DNA of 64,000 nt, from the NCBI GenBank assembly GCA_964459305.1, contig CAYWNA010000013.1:37213-101212 (forward strand), in the 5' to 3' direction. The DNA comes from CAYWNA01 sp964459305. GTDB taxonomy: Bacteria; Planctomycetota; Planctomycetia; Pirellulales; Pirellulaceae. Below, in pieces: positions 34,480 through 42,716 of this stretch. Numbering within the stretch: position 1 is the stretch's first letter; every line of letters starts with the position of its first letter. Both the position numbers and the translations under genes were made by a program. The notes below the pieces were generated by a model. The model searched no databases and was not told the origin of the DNA. It saw only the letters and a list, made by a program, of their open reading frames with translations.

Positions 34480-34507
34480 ATTTCGAATTTCGATATTCGG
34501 ATTTCGA
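34480..34507. repeat. heptamer array, ATTTCGA-type units
   Basis: Four units (ATTTCGA, ATTTCGA, TATTCGG, ATTTCGA), close to the reverse complement of the array at 34117-34144, ending 4 bp before the next gene's stop codon. Confidence 0.8.
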
Positions 34508-34511
34508 GCTT

Positions 34512-35516
34512 TCAAAGCAACGCCGCGATTTCGCAGAGGAACGTGGCAAACTCGGCCGTCACGTCTGTTAGCAGCTCGGGATCTTTCTTGTCTTCGATGA
34601 TCTGGTAGACCTCCACATCCGGCAGAATCCAGTATCCGTCTTCGTGCTGAGTTCGCACGAGATAGTCGCCCACGGTCTCCGCCGCCTGCTGCGGTTTCGC
34701 ATCGCCGGTGATCGAGGCCAACAGGGCGCAGCCCAGCCCCAGCTTTCCGCTCGGAGGGAAACAGTAGACGTCATCTTGGCAACGCTGAGTGAAATCGAAA
34801 ATCGTCCGCGCCGCGTCCAATGCGGGCGTCTCACCCGTGGCCAAGTGCCAACGACAGAGGAAGATCATGACAATGCCTGGATGGAAGTAGATCTGCTGCG
34901 ACGACTGTGCGTCGACGTAGTAGCCCAAAGCCGCGCCATCGGGCACGTCGGTGACTAACTCGCCGTCGGTCGTCATGCGGAAATAGAAACGCGTCGGGTC
35001 CGGTTGCTGGGCGACCAAACGCTGCAAGCACTCCGCTGCCGCCGCGGCCGAATCGAGTTGGCCCACCGTCAGCTCGGCCAGTCCCGCCCAACTGGTGCTC
35101 AAGCAGTCGACGGCGGATTTGCCTTCCTCGACGAATTGAAAACCACCGCACGGAGCCTGACGGGAAAGCAGGAACTTCGCGCCACCGAAAGAAAGGTCGA
35201 ACTGCGCAAGACGGTGCGCACCCTGGATCAGCCACGAGTTGCTGTAGCTCGGATAATCCTCATGGAAACTGAGCGTCGCCTTTCGTGTCGGGCCGCGGAA
35301 ATCGCCTTCGGGCGTGAAATGGTGTTCGCGGACCCAACGTAACAGCCGCGCGGCCTCCGTGGCGAATCCTGAAACTCCCAGCCCATACGGGACCTTGTAG
35401 TATCCGCCGACTCCCGCCTCGACATCGAACAACGAACCGTCCGCCTTCTGCCGGCCAACAATCCAACGTGCGGCCCGGCGAGCTGATTCGAGATAAGTCT
35501 CACAACGGCTATTCAT
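34512..35516 (-). CDS. alpha/alpha-toroid protein (terpenoid cyclase/prenyltransferase-like fold)
   Basis: The ATG at 35516 has GGAGG about 8 bases upstream, giving 334 residues with no signal peptide, so it is probably cytoplasmic. Repeated helical units with glycine turns are visible: RRAARWIVGRQKADGSLF, AGVGGYYKVPYGLGVSGFAT, SWLIQGAHRLAQFDLSFGGA, AAETVGDYLVRTQHEDGYWI. This fits an (alpha/alpha)6 toroid such as squalene/terpene cyclases, but the DXDD cyclase motif is not evident. A glycosidase-like barrel is equally possible. Neighbours are on other transcription units, so context does not help. Confidence 0.6.
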   Translation of the reverse strand: MNSRCETYLESARRAARWIVGRQKADGSLFDVEAGVGGYYKVPYGLGVSGFATEAARLLRWVREHHFTPEGDFRGPTRKATLSFHEDYPSYSNSWLIQGAHRLAQFDLSFGGAKFLLSRQAPCGGFQFVEEGKSAVDCLSTSWAGLAELTVGQLDSAAAAAECLQRLVAQQPDPTRFYFRMTTDGELVTDVPDGAALGYYVDAQSSQQIYFHPGIVMIFLCRWHLATGETPALDAARTIFDFTQRCQDDVYCFPPSGKLGLGCALLASITGDAKPQQAAETVGDYLVRTQHEDGYWILPDVEVYQIIEDKKDPELLTDVTAEFATFLCEIAALL

Positions 35517-35648
35517 GGCTGGTCCTCCAAGAAGGCGATTGGATCGCGGACAAAACAACTTCACTGATTGAATCGCAGTAGCGTATGTTACCCTTGGGCA
35601 TGGACGGATTCCAATAGCTCGCTAGGTCTAGCGGTTCGGCTACAGGTC

Positions 35649-35770
35649 AGAACGTGTTTTGAAATGGTAGTAGGCACTCTCCGAGTGCCGTGACTCTCTG
35701 CCAAAACCCTATGATTTGGACGGACGGCACAGGGACTGTGCCTGCTACTTTGAATTTCAAAACACGTTCT
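35649..35770. repeat. palindromic element with perfect 17-bp ends
   Basis: AGAACGTGTTTTGAAAT (35649-35665) is perfectly inverted at 35754-35770. Inside, a GTAGGCACTCTCCGAGTGCC hairpin and a GGCACAGGGACTGTGCC hairpin face each other. The element is 122 bp long and MITE-like in form. Confidence 0.85.
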
Positions 35771-35805
35771 CAGACTTGTCCGAGGGTGGTATTCAACCCT
35801 GGGTA

Positions 35806-38800
35806 TCACTCCGCAGATGCCTGTGCTTGTTGATCGGAGTAGCCCGCTGATTTGGGGGGCTGCTTTGCGTCCAGGAGGAATCGCATCAGGTGGTTGAAGT
35901 CTTTTGCGTTGAGCGTCTTCTCCAGGGCGTTGGGCATGGGTGAAAGGGAGGAGGTGAATCGCTCGTCGATCTCTCCATGGCCGATTCGTAGCTCCTTGCC
36001 TTCCGTGTCGACTAGGATTAGCACTTGGCCTTCGTCGCGCAGCGCCAGGCCGGTATGCGTGAGGCCCTTGTCGGTGACCACAATCGTGCTCTGAAAGGCT
36101 GGGTCCACGTTCCGGCTGGGATCCAGCAGATCTTCCAGCAGACGGTCCAGCCCGCGCACGCCAATGCCGTCCAAATCGGGGCCGAATTTCTTCCCATCCG
36201 CCGCCAGTTGATGGCAGATGGCGCACTGCTTGGTGAATGCTTCTTTGCCAATCTTGATATCGGGTTTGGAGGCAACGTATGCGGTACGCCGATCGGCGAT
36301 CAACTTGGCTGTCATCTGGTCCTGTGGCGGAAGGTTCTCGGTCAGCTTGGCCACTCTTGCGGGCAGATCAGGCACTGCGGCGGCTTCCAGCCGGCGCTGG
36401 ACGCCGGATTCCCGAAGCAGCAACGGAGATGCCTTGCCCTCGGTGATCGCGCTCAGAAGCATCTCCGCACCCGACGGGCTGCCGGCCAGCGCCACTGCAA
36501 TGGCAGACGCCACCTGATGATGGGCGGTCTGGAGTCGGGCCAGCAGCACCTGGCGGCTTTGATCCGTGTTTACCGTGGATAGGCCCAGGGCCGCGCCTCG
36601 TCGCAGTTCGGTCTTTTCCGATGGATTTCCGAGTATGACATCCAACAGCTCCACTCGCCGCGCGTCGCCCGTGGCAATGCACGCCTGGATCGCGGCAATC
36701 CGCAGCTGGACTGGCTGATCGGTCGAGGCCGCGATTCGCGCCACGGCTTCGTACAGCGCCGGCAGACGCAAGGCCCCGGCCAGTTGCATCCCTTCGGCCA
36801 AACGGCGTGGATCTTTGGACTCCAGGAGCTTGTCCGCAAGTCGTTCCGCCCATGGAAAGAACGGCTTGGGGATCTGGCCCCCGCGCTCAGCCATCGCCAG
36901 ACCGAAGGACCGAAAGGCGTTCAATTGCTTTTGAGGTTCAGCGTCTTGCCAAGTGAGTACGTACTCGGCGACCGCATCGATCGCCCCGTCTGCCGAATAG
37001 CGCGTGACATGGTGAACATACTCGCCAAGCCGATTCGCGTCGTACTGATCGGACTTCAAGGCGCTCAGCACAACCTCCGCCGACCCTGCGTTGCGGATTC
37101 CGAGCAGTACGTCCAACAGCCGGTGTGTCCGATCCGCGTCGCCACGAAAATGGGCGTGCTCGCCGAAAACCTCCGGACGTAGCAGTTGGTCACGAAGCGC
37201 CATGCGAACGGTGTGAATCAGATAGGTGTCTTCCGAGTCCGTCTCACTCCAAAGACGCAGCAGCAGAGGCACGTTGGCCGGGTCAGGATGACGTCCCAAT
37301 GCGTCGGCAGCGGCGCGACGAACAAAAGCATCGGGATCGAACAGTTTCGTCCGGACTAACTCCGCTGGGGGCTCTTCTGAGCTGTCCCAGTCCGTGCGCT
37401 CGGCCATCGCCTTGATCAAATGAACGCGGACCAACGGATTTTCATCCTCGGCTAGACGGGAGACGAGGTCGCGATCCAGGACGCCCAGTCGTTCCAAGAT
37501 CCACATTCCGTGGGCGCGTTGGCGAGGGTCGCACGGCTCGGCGATTCTAGTGCGGAGCGGCTCAACGGCATCGGTCGCAAACCGGTCGACGATTTCGTGG
37601 GTCGCCAACAGGCGCGCAGGGAGATTTGGGTTAGCGAGCCGCGTCCAAAGTTGTTCCAAGTCGAGTTTTGTCAGATCACATTGCTTGCGCAACTGGCGCC
37701 GCTCGCCGTCCGTTCCGCGGTAGACGACCCGCCAGATCCGGCCGCGCGTCTTGTCGCGCCGAGGATGCGTGAGCGGCACCTCGTAGTAACCGATGATGCA
37801 GTCGTAGAAGTCAGAGATGTACAGTGCGCCGTCGGGCCCCAGCTTGATCTCCACGGGGCGAAACCAGCGATCATCGCATGTGACGAAATCGGGCTGCTCG
37901 ACGCCGATCAGCGACGAGCCGCGGGCCGTAACCTTATCGCGGTTCACTCGGCCTGTGACGCTGTTGCCCATGAATACACAATCGCGGTACTTCTCGGGGA
38001 ACTGCTCCGCCGCATAGTAGGCGATGCCAGAAATCGACGTCGAACCGTGCGAGTGTTCGATCATCTTGGGACCGAATCCCAGGCCGTCGTGCGGCTTGCC
38101 AAAGCTGGGATAGTAGGCACCGCGAAGCAGGCAATAGGCCGGCTTGGTGTGACAGTCGGCCGTGAAGTAGTTGCCGAGTGAATCGAAGGCGAGGCCAAAG
38201 GGGTTCACTTGCCCGTGCCAGACGTATTCGATGTGGGAACCATCCAGGCGGAAGCGATAGCCGTTGCCGGAGTCCATCGAGATGGTGTGACCGTCGCTTC
38301 CCTTTACCACCGACGAATTGCGGAACCCATGGCATGCGTAGACCCACCCGTCCAGCCATCGCGTGAAGCCGTTGTTCATGCCGTGGGCGTCAATGTTGCC
38401 GAACTCGGTGTAGAGGATGCGACGCTGGTCAATCCGGCCATCGCCGGTCGTATCATAGCAGCCGAAGATGCTGGGCACGCTGAAGACGATGGCCCCACCG
38501 GGGATCGGCTCGGCGCCGGTCGGCATACTCAGCCCGTCGACCAACGTGGTCATCGTATCGTAGCGGCCGTCGCCGTCGCCGTCTTCGAACACCTTCAACG
38601 CGTCCCGTCCAGGACCTTTCGGAGGTGTTGGATATTCGATCGTGTCGGTCACCCAGAGCCGGCCCCGGTTGTCGAAGTTGATGCTTAGAGGGCTGTGGAT
38701 TTCCGGCTCGCTGGCTACCAACTCGATCTCGAATCCGGGCGGAACATGGAACTTCGCCAATTGCTCTTCCGGCGAAAGCGGACCCTCCGGGACGACATGC

Positions 38801-38889
38801 GGACGCGTCTGCGACAGCACCGCGGTGCCACACCATGTGACTGTGAGCCAAACGATCGTAACGCAGAGCATCCGCATCTTTCTTACCAT
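35806..38889 (-). CDS. PVC-type haem-binding CxxCH protein (dehydrogenase-like propeller, HEAT repeats, cytochrome c)
   Basis: The ATG at 38889 with GGAGAGAGA upstream gives about 1027 residues with a Sec signal peptide (cleavage near VLSQ). Residues about 40-400 form a glucose-dehydrogenase-like propeller typical of the phylum: FHVPPGFEIELVASEPEIHS, NFDNRGRLWVTDTIEYP, VFEDGDGDGRYD, GWVYACHGFRN and LGPDGALYISDFYDC. HEAT-like repeats follow (about 430-850). A single CAICH haem motif lies near residue 890 within FTKQCAICHQLAADGKKFGP. These proteins are thought to oxidise sugars or alcohols in the periplasm and pass electrons to haem; the substrate is not known. A related protein is encoded at 42.7 kb. 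Confidence 0.9.
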   Translation of the reverse strand: MVRKMRMLCVTIVWLTVTWCGTAVLSQTRPHVVPEGPLSPEEQLAKFHVPPGFEIELVASEPEIHSPLSINFDNRGRLWVTDTIEYPTPPKGPGRDALKVFEDGDGDGRYDTMTTLVDGLSMPTGAEPIPGGAIVFSVPSIFGCYDTTGDGRIDQRRILYTEFGNIDAHGMNNGFTRWLDGWVYACHGFRNSSVVKGSDGHTISMDSGNGYRFRLDGSHIEYVWHGQVNPFGLAFDSLGNYFTADCHTKPAYCLLRGAYYPSFGKPHDGLGFGPKMIEHSHGSTSISGIAYYAAEQFPEKYRDCVFMGNSVTGRVNRDKVTARGSSLIGVEQPDFVTCDDRWFRPVEIKLGPDGALYISDFYDCIIGYYEVPLTHPRRDKTRGRIWRVVYRGTDGERRQLRKQCDLTKLDLEQLWTRLANPNLPARLLATHEIVDRFATDAVEPLRTRIAEPCDPRQRAHGMWILERLGVLDRDLVSRLAEDENPLVRVHLIKAMAERTDWDSSEEPPAELVRTKLFDPDAFVRRAAADALGRHPDPANVPLLLRLWSETDSEDTYLIHTVRMALRDQLLRPEVFGEHAHFRGDADRTHRLLDVLLGIRNAGSAEVVLSALKSDQYDANRLGEYVHHVTRYSADGAIDAVAEYVLTWQDAEPQKQLNAFRSFGLAMAERGGQIPKPFFPWAERLADKLLESKDPRRLAEGMQLAGALRLPALYEAVARIAASTDQPVQLRIAAIQACIATGDARRVELLDVILGNPSEKTELRRGAALGLSTVNTDQSRQVLLARLQTAHHQVASAIAVALAGSPSGAEMLLSAITEGKASPLLLRESGVQRRLEAAAVPDLPARVAKLTENLPPQDQMTAKLIADRRTAYVASKPDIKIGKEAFTKQCAICHQLAADGKKFGPDLDGIGVRGLDRLLEDLLDPSRNVDPAFQSTIVVTDKGLTHTGLALRDEGQVLILVDTEGKELRIGHGEIDERFTSSLSPMPNALEKTLNAKDFNHLMRFLLDAKQPPKSAGYSDQQAQASAE

Positions 38890-39273
38890 TTCTCTCTCTC
38901 CACTTTCACTTTGTTGGGCAGGCGTGGCGTCTCTCGGGCAGATCGACCGTGCCACGGTCTCGCGATAGATGACCCCGTTTGTCGTGGATAGTGTATCCGT
39001 CAGCCGCGGGCAGTCTCAAGATCCCACACTGGAATCTGACGCAATGCTGCGCCGCCAGGGCTCATTTTGTGTATACTCGTAGCGTGTGTGAGCGTTCGAG
39101 AGTCTTGGGGTGTAGGATAGAGCACCGCAATCCTTGGCTCGTTTTACCGCGACCCGCCAGGGGAGCGCGTCCGAGCGACGGCGATCGCCCACGCGCTCCC
39201 CTGGCGGGTCGCGGTCAAACGAATCACTCCCCACGTTAGAATCCATCCATCGTCCAAACTGAGGAATCGCATC
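38890..39273. other. 384-bp divergent gap
   Basis: It holds the perfect 25-bp inverted repeat at 39146-39215. TATACT near 39070 could be a -10 box for the rightward gene, but no good -35 is seen. Confidence 0.5.
39146..39215. repeat. perfect 25-bp inverted repeat
   Basis: 39146-39170 (beginning ACCGCGACCCGCCAGGGG) is exactly inverted at 39191-39215, with a 20-base loop. TCGTTT and AAACGA further extend the dyad outside. Confidence 0.9.
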
Positions 39274-42200
39274 ATGTCGACACGGAAGCAGAGGATCGGT
39301 GTGCCGGTCCTCGTACTGATCACCCTACTTTGTCCGCTTGGATCTTCCGCTTTTGCCGACCAGGCCCGGGTCGACGCTGACACACGGACCACCGCCCAGG
39401 AGATACTGAAGGCCGCCGCGGTCAAAGGCGGTCTGGTGGTTCACCTGGGATGTGGAAACGGCAAACTCACGGCTGCCCTTCACGCCAACGACAGATGCCT
39501 CGTGCACGGGCTGGATCAGGATCCTCAAAACGTAGAGCACGCCCGGGAGCATGTCCGATCGCTGGGACTGTATGGTCCAGTCTCGATTGGCCAATGCAGC
39601 GGTGCGAAATTGCCTTACGCCGATAACCTGGTGAATCTGGTTGTGGTGAGTGGCAAATGGCAGGTGGCACGTGAGGAGATTACCAGGGTGCTCGCCCCAA
39701 ATGGTGCCGCTGTCACCCTCGACCCCCAACTCTCAACCCTCGACTCTTTTCGCAAGCCCTGGCCCGCCGACATTGGCGAATGGACCCATTACCTGCACGG
39801 CCCGGATAATAACGCGGTTGCCCAGGATTCCGTAGTCGGTCCGCCTCGTCACTTCCAATGGATCAGTCGGCCGCATTTTTCGCGAAGTCACGACCATCTG
39901 GCCAGCGTCAGCGCTGTGGTGTCGTCGGGCGGCCGGCTGTTTTTGATCGTCGACCAGGGCTCGATCGCCTTCGCTGGCGCCAGCCCCCGTTGGCGGCTGG
40001 TCGCCCGCGACGCATTCAACGGCGTTCTGCTGTGGGATCGCGAGATTTCGCCGTGGGAATATCACCTGAGGGACTTCCGGAGCGGACCGGCGGATATTGC
40101 CCGGCGACTGGTGGCGGTCGGGGATCGTGTTTACGTCACGCTCGGTTATGGGCAGCCTGTCACCGCCCTGGACGCGGCAACAGGCGAAACCCTCCGGACC
40201 TACGCCGGCACCGACGGAACACAAGAGATACTGCACTACAACGACACGCTTCTGTTAGTGCTCGGCGAACGCAAGAAAGACTGGCGGGCCCGGGAGGCAA
40301 AAGAGATCGTGAGCCAACCGGGCTACAGTCCGCCCTTTGAGGACACCACGCCGCCGGCCCACAGAATGCGAGTGATGGCCGTAAACGCCAACACCGGCGA
40401 ACTGGTGTGGGAAAGTTCCCAGCCCTACACACAAGAACTGCTGCCTTCGACGCTCGCGGCATCCGCAGGGCGGGTGTATTTCCAGAATGCGGAAGCCGTC
40501 ATCTGCCTGGATGCGGCAACCGGCGAGCTTGAATGGCAGACACCGCGCGCGGTACACCGGCGGCGACTTGCATGGTCCACGCCGACGCTGGTCGTCCGCG
40601 ACGGCGTGGTCTACTCCGCCGACCGCAGCGCCGTAGAACCCGACAGCGAGACCTTGTGGATACCAAGCGGCGGCTACCACGAGTACATCCGCGGCGAGGA
40701 GGTGAAGGGCGAGCTGATCGCTTACAGCGGGGAGACGGGCGAGCGGCTTTGGAGCTGCCCGGCCTACGAAGGTTTCAACGCCCCGGTCGACGTGATGATT
40801 GCCGATGGCTTGCTGTGGACCGGCAGGTACGCTTGGGGCAACGACCCCGGAATTACTGAAGCCCGCGATCTGAAGACCGGTGAAGTGCGCCGACAGCGGC
40901 CGGCAGACCAGGAGTTCTTGCCTCCCATCGGTCACGCCCGATGCTATCGAGCCAAGGCCACCGCCAAGTACATCATCCTGGGGCGCCGAGGCGTGGAGTT
41001 CATCGACGTCGAGACTGGCGATATGGTGGCTAATCGTTGGCTTCGCGGCATTTGCCAGTATGGCGTCATGCCCGCCAACGGCTTGCTGTACGTTCCGCCT
41101 CATTCGTGCGCCTGTCAAGTGACCGACATGCTCAAAAGCGGCTTCACGGCGCTGGCACCCGCGCAGAAATCGAAGAACGAGCAGGGAGCAGAAGATCGTC
41201 TCAAACGCGGTCTGGCGTATCCCGACATCCAGCAACCAGTATCCAGTATCCAGCATCCGGCATCTAGCAACCAGCATCCAGACGCCTGGCCCACCTATCG
41301 TCACGATGCGACCAGAAGCGGCGTTGCATCGGCCGCCGTCCCGCACACCCTGCAGGCCGCCTGGGAGACGGATCTCGGCGGCAAGCTCACGAGCCCGGTC
41401 ATTGCCGGTGGTTTCTTGGTGGCGGCGGAAACAGACACACATCACGTTCACGCGATGGATGCCGCCGACGGCCGAGCGAGTTGGACCTTCGTGGCGGGCG
41501 CTCGCATTGACTCGTCCCCGACGATTCACCAGGGCCAAGTACTGTTCGGCTCGGCGGACGGCCATGTCTATTGCCTGCGCCTTGAAGACGGAGAACTGAT
41601 CTGGAGATTCCGCGCGGCCCCACGGAAACGCCGCATCGTGGTCGACGGGCAGCTCGAATCGGCTTGGCCCGTCTCTGGAGCGGTACTGGTGGTCGACGGC
41701 GCAGTCTTCTTCGCCGCCGGGCGAAACAGCTATCTCGACGGCGGCATGTTCCTCTACAAATTGGATGCAGCAACCGGACGCATGCTGACCGTCCTGGAGC
41801 TTGCCGTTGAAGAGAAAAAGAGGAATGGAGGCATCGCTTCCGGCGGTCACCTACCCGACATTCTCTCCGCCAACGGCGACTCGATCTTCATGCGCAGCGC
41901 ACGTTTCGACCGGGAGCTCGTCAGGCAAAAGGACAACGTTGTCCACCTCTGGAGCTCGCTGGGTTTCCTGGACGACAATTGGTGGCATCGTACGTACTGG
42001 CAGATCGGCACCTCGATGGGCAGCGGTTGGGGCGGCTGGGCCAAGGCCGGCCAGCGGGTCCCTGCAGGGCGACTGCTGGTTACGGATGGTTCTCGCGTGT
42101 TCGGGTTCGGACGCAACCAGTACGATATCCCCGGCGCCCACGTGGGCGTCGACGCCGGCGGCATCTGGGGACCCATCGGACGCCAACAGAGCCGCTGGAC

Positions 42201-42597
42201 GTTTTATCGCCTCTTCGGACAAACCATGAAAACGCGAGCGGGCAAACCGACGCCTCGCAGACCCGAAAAGCAGAGCGGAGATAAGTCGGATTGGACGTGC
42301 AGGGTCCCCGTGCTGGGCCAAGCAATGGTCTTGGCGCAGCAGACGCTATTTCTCGCCGGTGCGCCGGATGAGGTCAGCGAGGTGCCTCACGAGCCCACCG
42401 GCGCCGATCCGCTCGCCGAAGCGTTGGAAGCCAACCGGGGCGGTCGTCTGCTGGCCATTTCTGCCACCGACGGGAAAACCCTGGCCGCGTACGAACTAGA
42501 GAGTTCCCCCGTCTTCGACGGCATGGCCGCAGCGCAGGGCCGCTTGTACCTGTCGACGAAAAGTGGCAAGGTTGTATGCATGGGCCCTGCCGAGTAA
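39274..42597 (+). CDS. exported methyltransferase-like / PQQ-like beta-propeller fusion protein (paralogue 2)
   Basis: The 1107-residue product has the same order as the protein at 2.3 kb: signal peptide (about 1-30), methyltransferase-like Rossmann part (LVVHLGCGNGKLTAALHAND, HGLDQDPQNVEHAREHV, RVLAPNG), then two PQQ-like propeller blocks joined by a variable linker before WPTYRHDATRSG. Propeller strands such as ALDAATGETLRTYAG and CLDAATGELEWQTPR are clear. Heptamer arrays occur at the same three places as in paralogue 1, but with different units: TGGCANN at 39651-39671, CTCAACC at 39725-39745 and CATCCAG at 41226-41281. A GAGGA lies upstream of the ATG. The DUF1080-PVC gene follows after 119 bp on the same strand. 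Confidence 0.85.
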   Translation: MSTRKQRIGVPVLVLITLLCPLGSSAFADQARVDADTRTTAQEILKAAAVKGGLVVHLGCGNGKLTAALHANDRCLVHGLDQDPQNVEHAREHVRSLGLYGPVSIGQCSGAKLPYADNLVNLVVVSGKWQVAREEITRVLAPNGAAVTLDPQLSTLDSFRKPWPADIGEWTHYLHGPDNNAVAQDSVVGPPRHFQWISRPHFSRSHDHLASVSAVVSSGGRLFLIVDQGSIAFAGASPRWRLVARDAFNGVLLWDREISPWEYHLRDFRSGPADIARRLVAVGDRVYVTLGYGQPVTALDAATGETLRTYAGTDGTQEILHYNDTLLLVLGERKKDWRAREAKEIVSQPGYSPPFEDTTPPAHRMRVMAVNANTGELVWESSQPYTQELLPSTLAASAGRVYFQNAEAVICLDAATGELEWQTPRAVHRRRLAWSTPTLVVRDGVVYSADRSAVEPDSETLWIPSGGYHEYIRGEEVKGELIAYSGETGERLWSCPAYEGFNAPVDVMIADGLLWTGRYAWGNDPGITEARDLKTGEVRRQRPADQEFLPPIGHARCYRAKATAKYIILGRRGVEFIDVETGDMVANRWLRGICQYGVMPANGLLYVPPHSCACQVTDMLKSGFTALAPAQKSKNEQGAEDRLKRGLAYPDIQQPVSSIQHPASSNQHPDAWPTYRHDATRSGVASAAVPHTLQAAWETDLGGKLTSPVIAGGFLVAAETDTHHVHAMDAADGRASWTFVAGARIDSSPTIHQGQVLFGSADGHVYCLRLEDGELIWRFRAAPRKRRIVVDGQLESAWPVSGAVLVVDGAVFFAAGRNSYLDGGMFLYKLDAATGRMLTVLELAVEEKKRNGGIASGGHLPDILSANGDSIFMRSARFDRELVRQKDNVVHLWSSLGFLDDNWWHRTYWQIGTSMGSGWGGWAKAGQRVPAGRLLVTDGSRVFGFGRNQYDIPGAHVGVDAGGIWGPIGRQQSRWTFYRLFGQTMKTRAGKPTPRRPEKQSGDKSDWTCRVPVLGQAMVLAQQTLFLAGAPDEVSEVPHEPTGADPLAEALEANRGGRLLAISATDGKTLAAYELESSPVFDGMAAAQGRLYLSTKSGKVVCMGPAE
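39651..39745. repeat. two heptamer arrays in the methyltransferase-like part
   Basis: 39651-39671 is TGGCAAA, TGGCAGG, TGGCACG. 39725-39745 is CCCAACT, CTCAACC, CTCGACT. Both fall at the positions where paralogue 1 has its first two arrays. Confidence 0.75.
41226..41281. repeat. eight-unit heptamer array in the propeller linker
   Basis: Eight consecutive 7-bp units of consensus CATCCAG (CATCCAG, CAACCAG, TATCCAG, TATCCAG, CATCCGG, CATCTAG, CAACCAG, CATCCAG). This is the longest and clearest heptamer array in the window. Confidence 0.9.
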
Positions 42598-42716
42598 AGG
42601 CCGGCAAAACGGAAGCATAGGGGGCCACGACAACCACTTGTTTCTCGGCATGTTTGCCTACCAGCGACACCCCTTTGTCCTCAACCCAAGTGAGCAAAAA
42701 ACAGGATTGACACGAC

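Larger units (their letters stand above)
34093..34511. other. 419-bp intergenic region full of repeats
   Basis: It contains two heptamer arrays (34117-34144 and 34480-34507) around a composite palindrome (34344-34474). No gene is seen. Confidence 0.6.

Noticed and set aside
41226..41281. CRISPR-like array
   Set aside because: Units are 7 bp, contiguous and within a coding region; there are no spacers and no cas genes nearby.
40255..41850. Long antisense open frame of 531 codons opposite the second methyltransferase-like/PQQ gene
   Set aside because: It lies wholly opposite a clear gene, has no family motif or signal and reflects GC-rich codon bias on the other strand.
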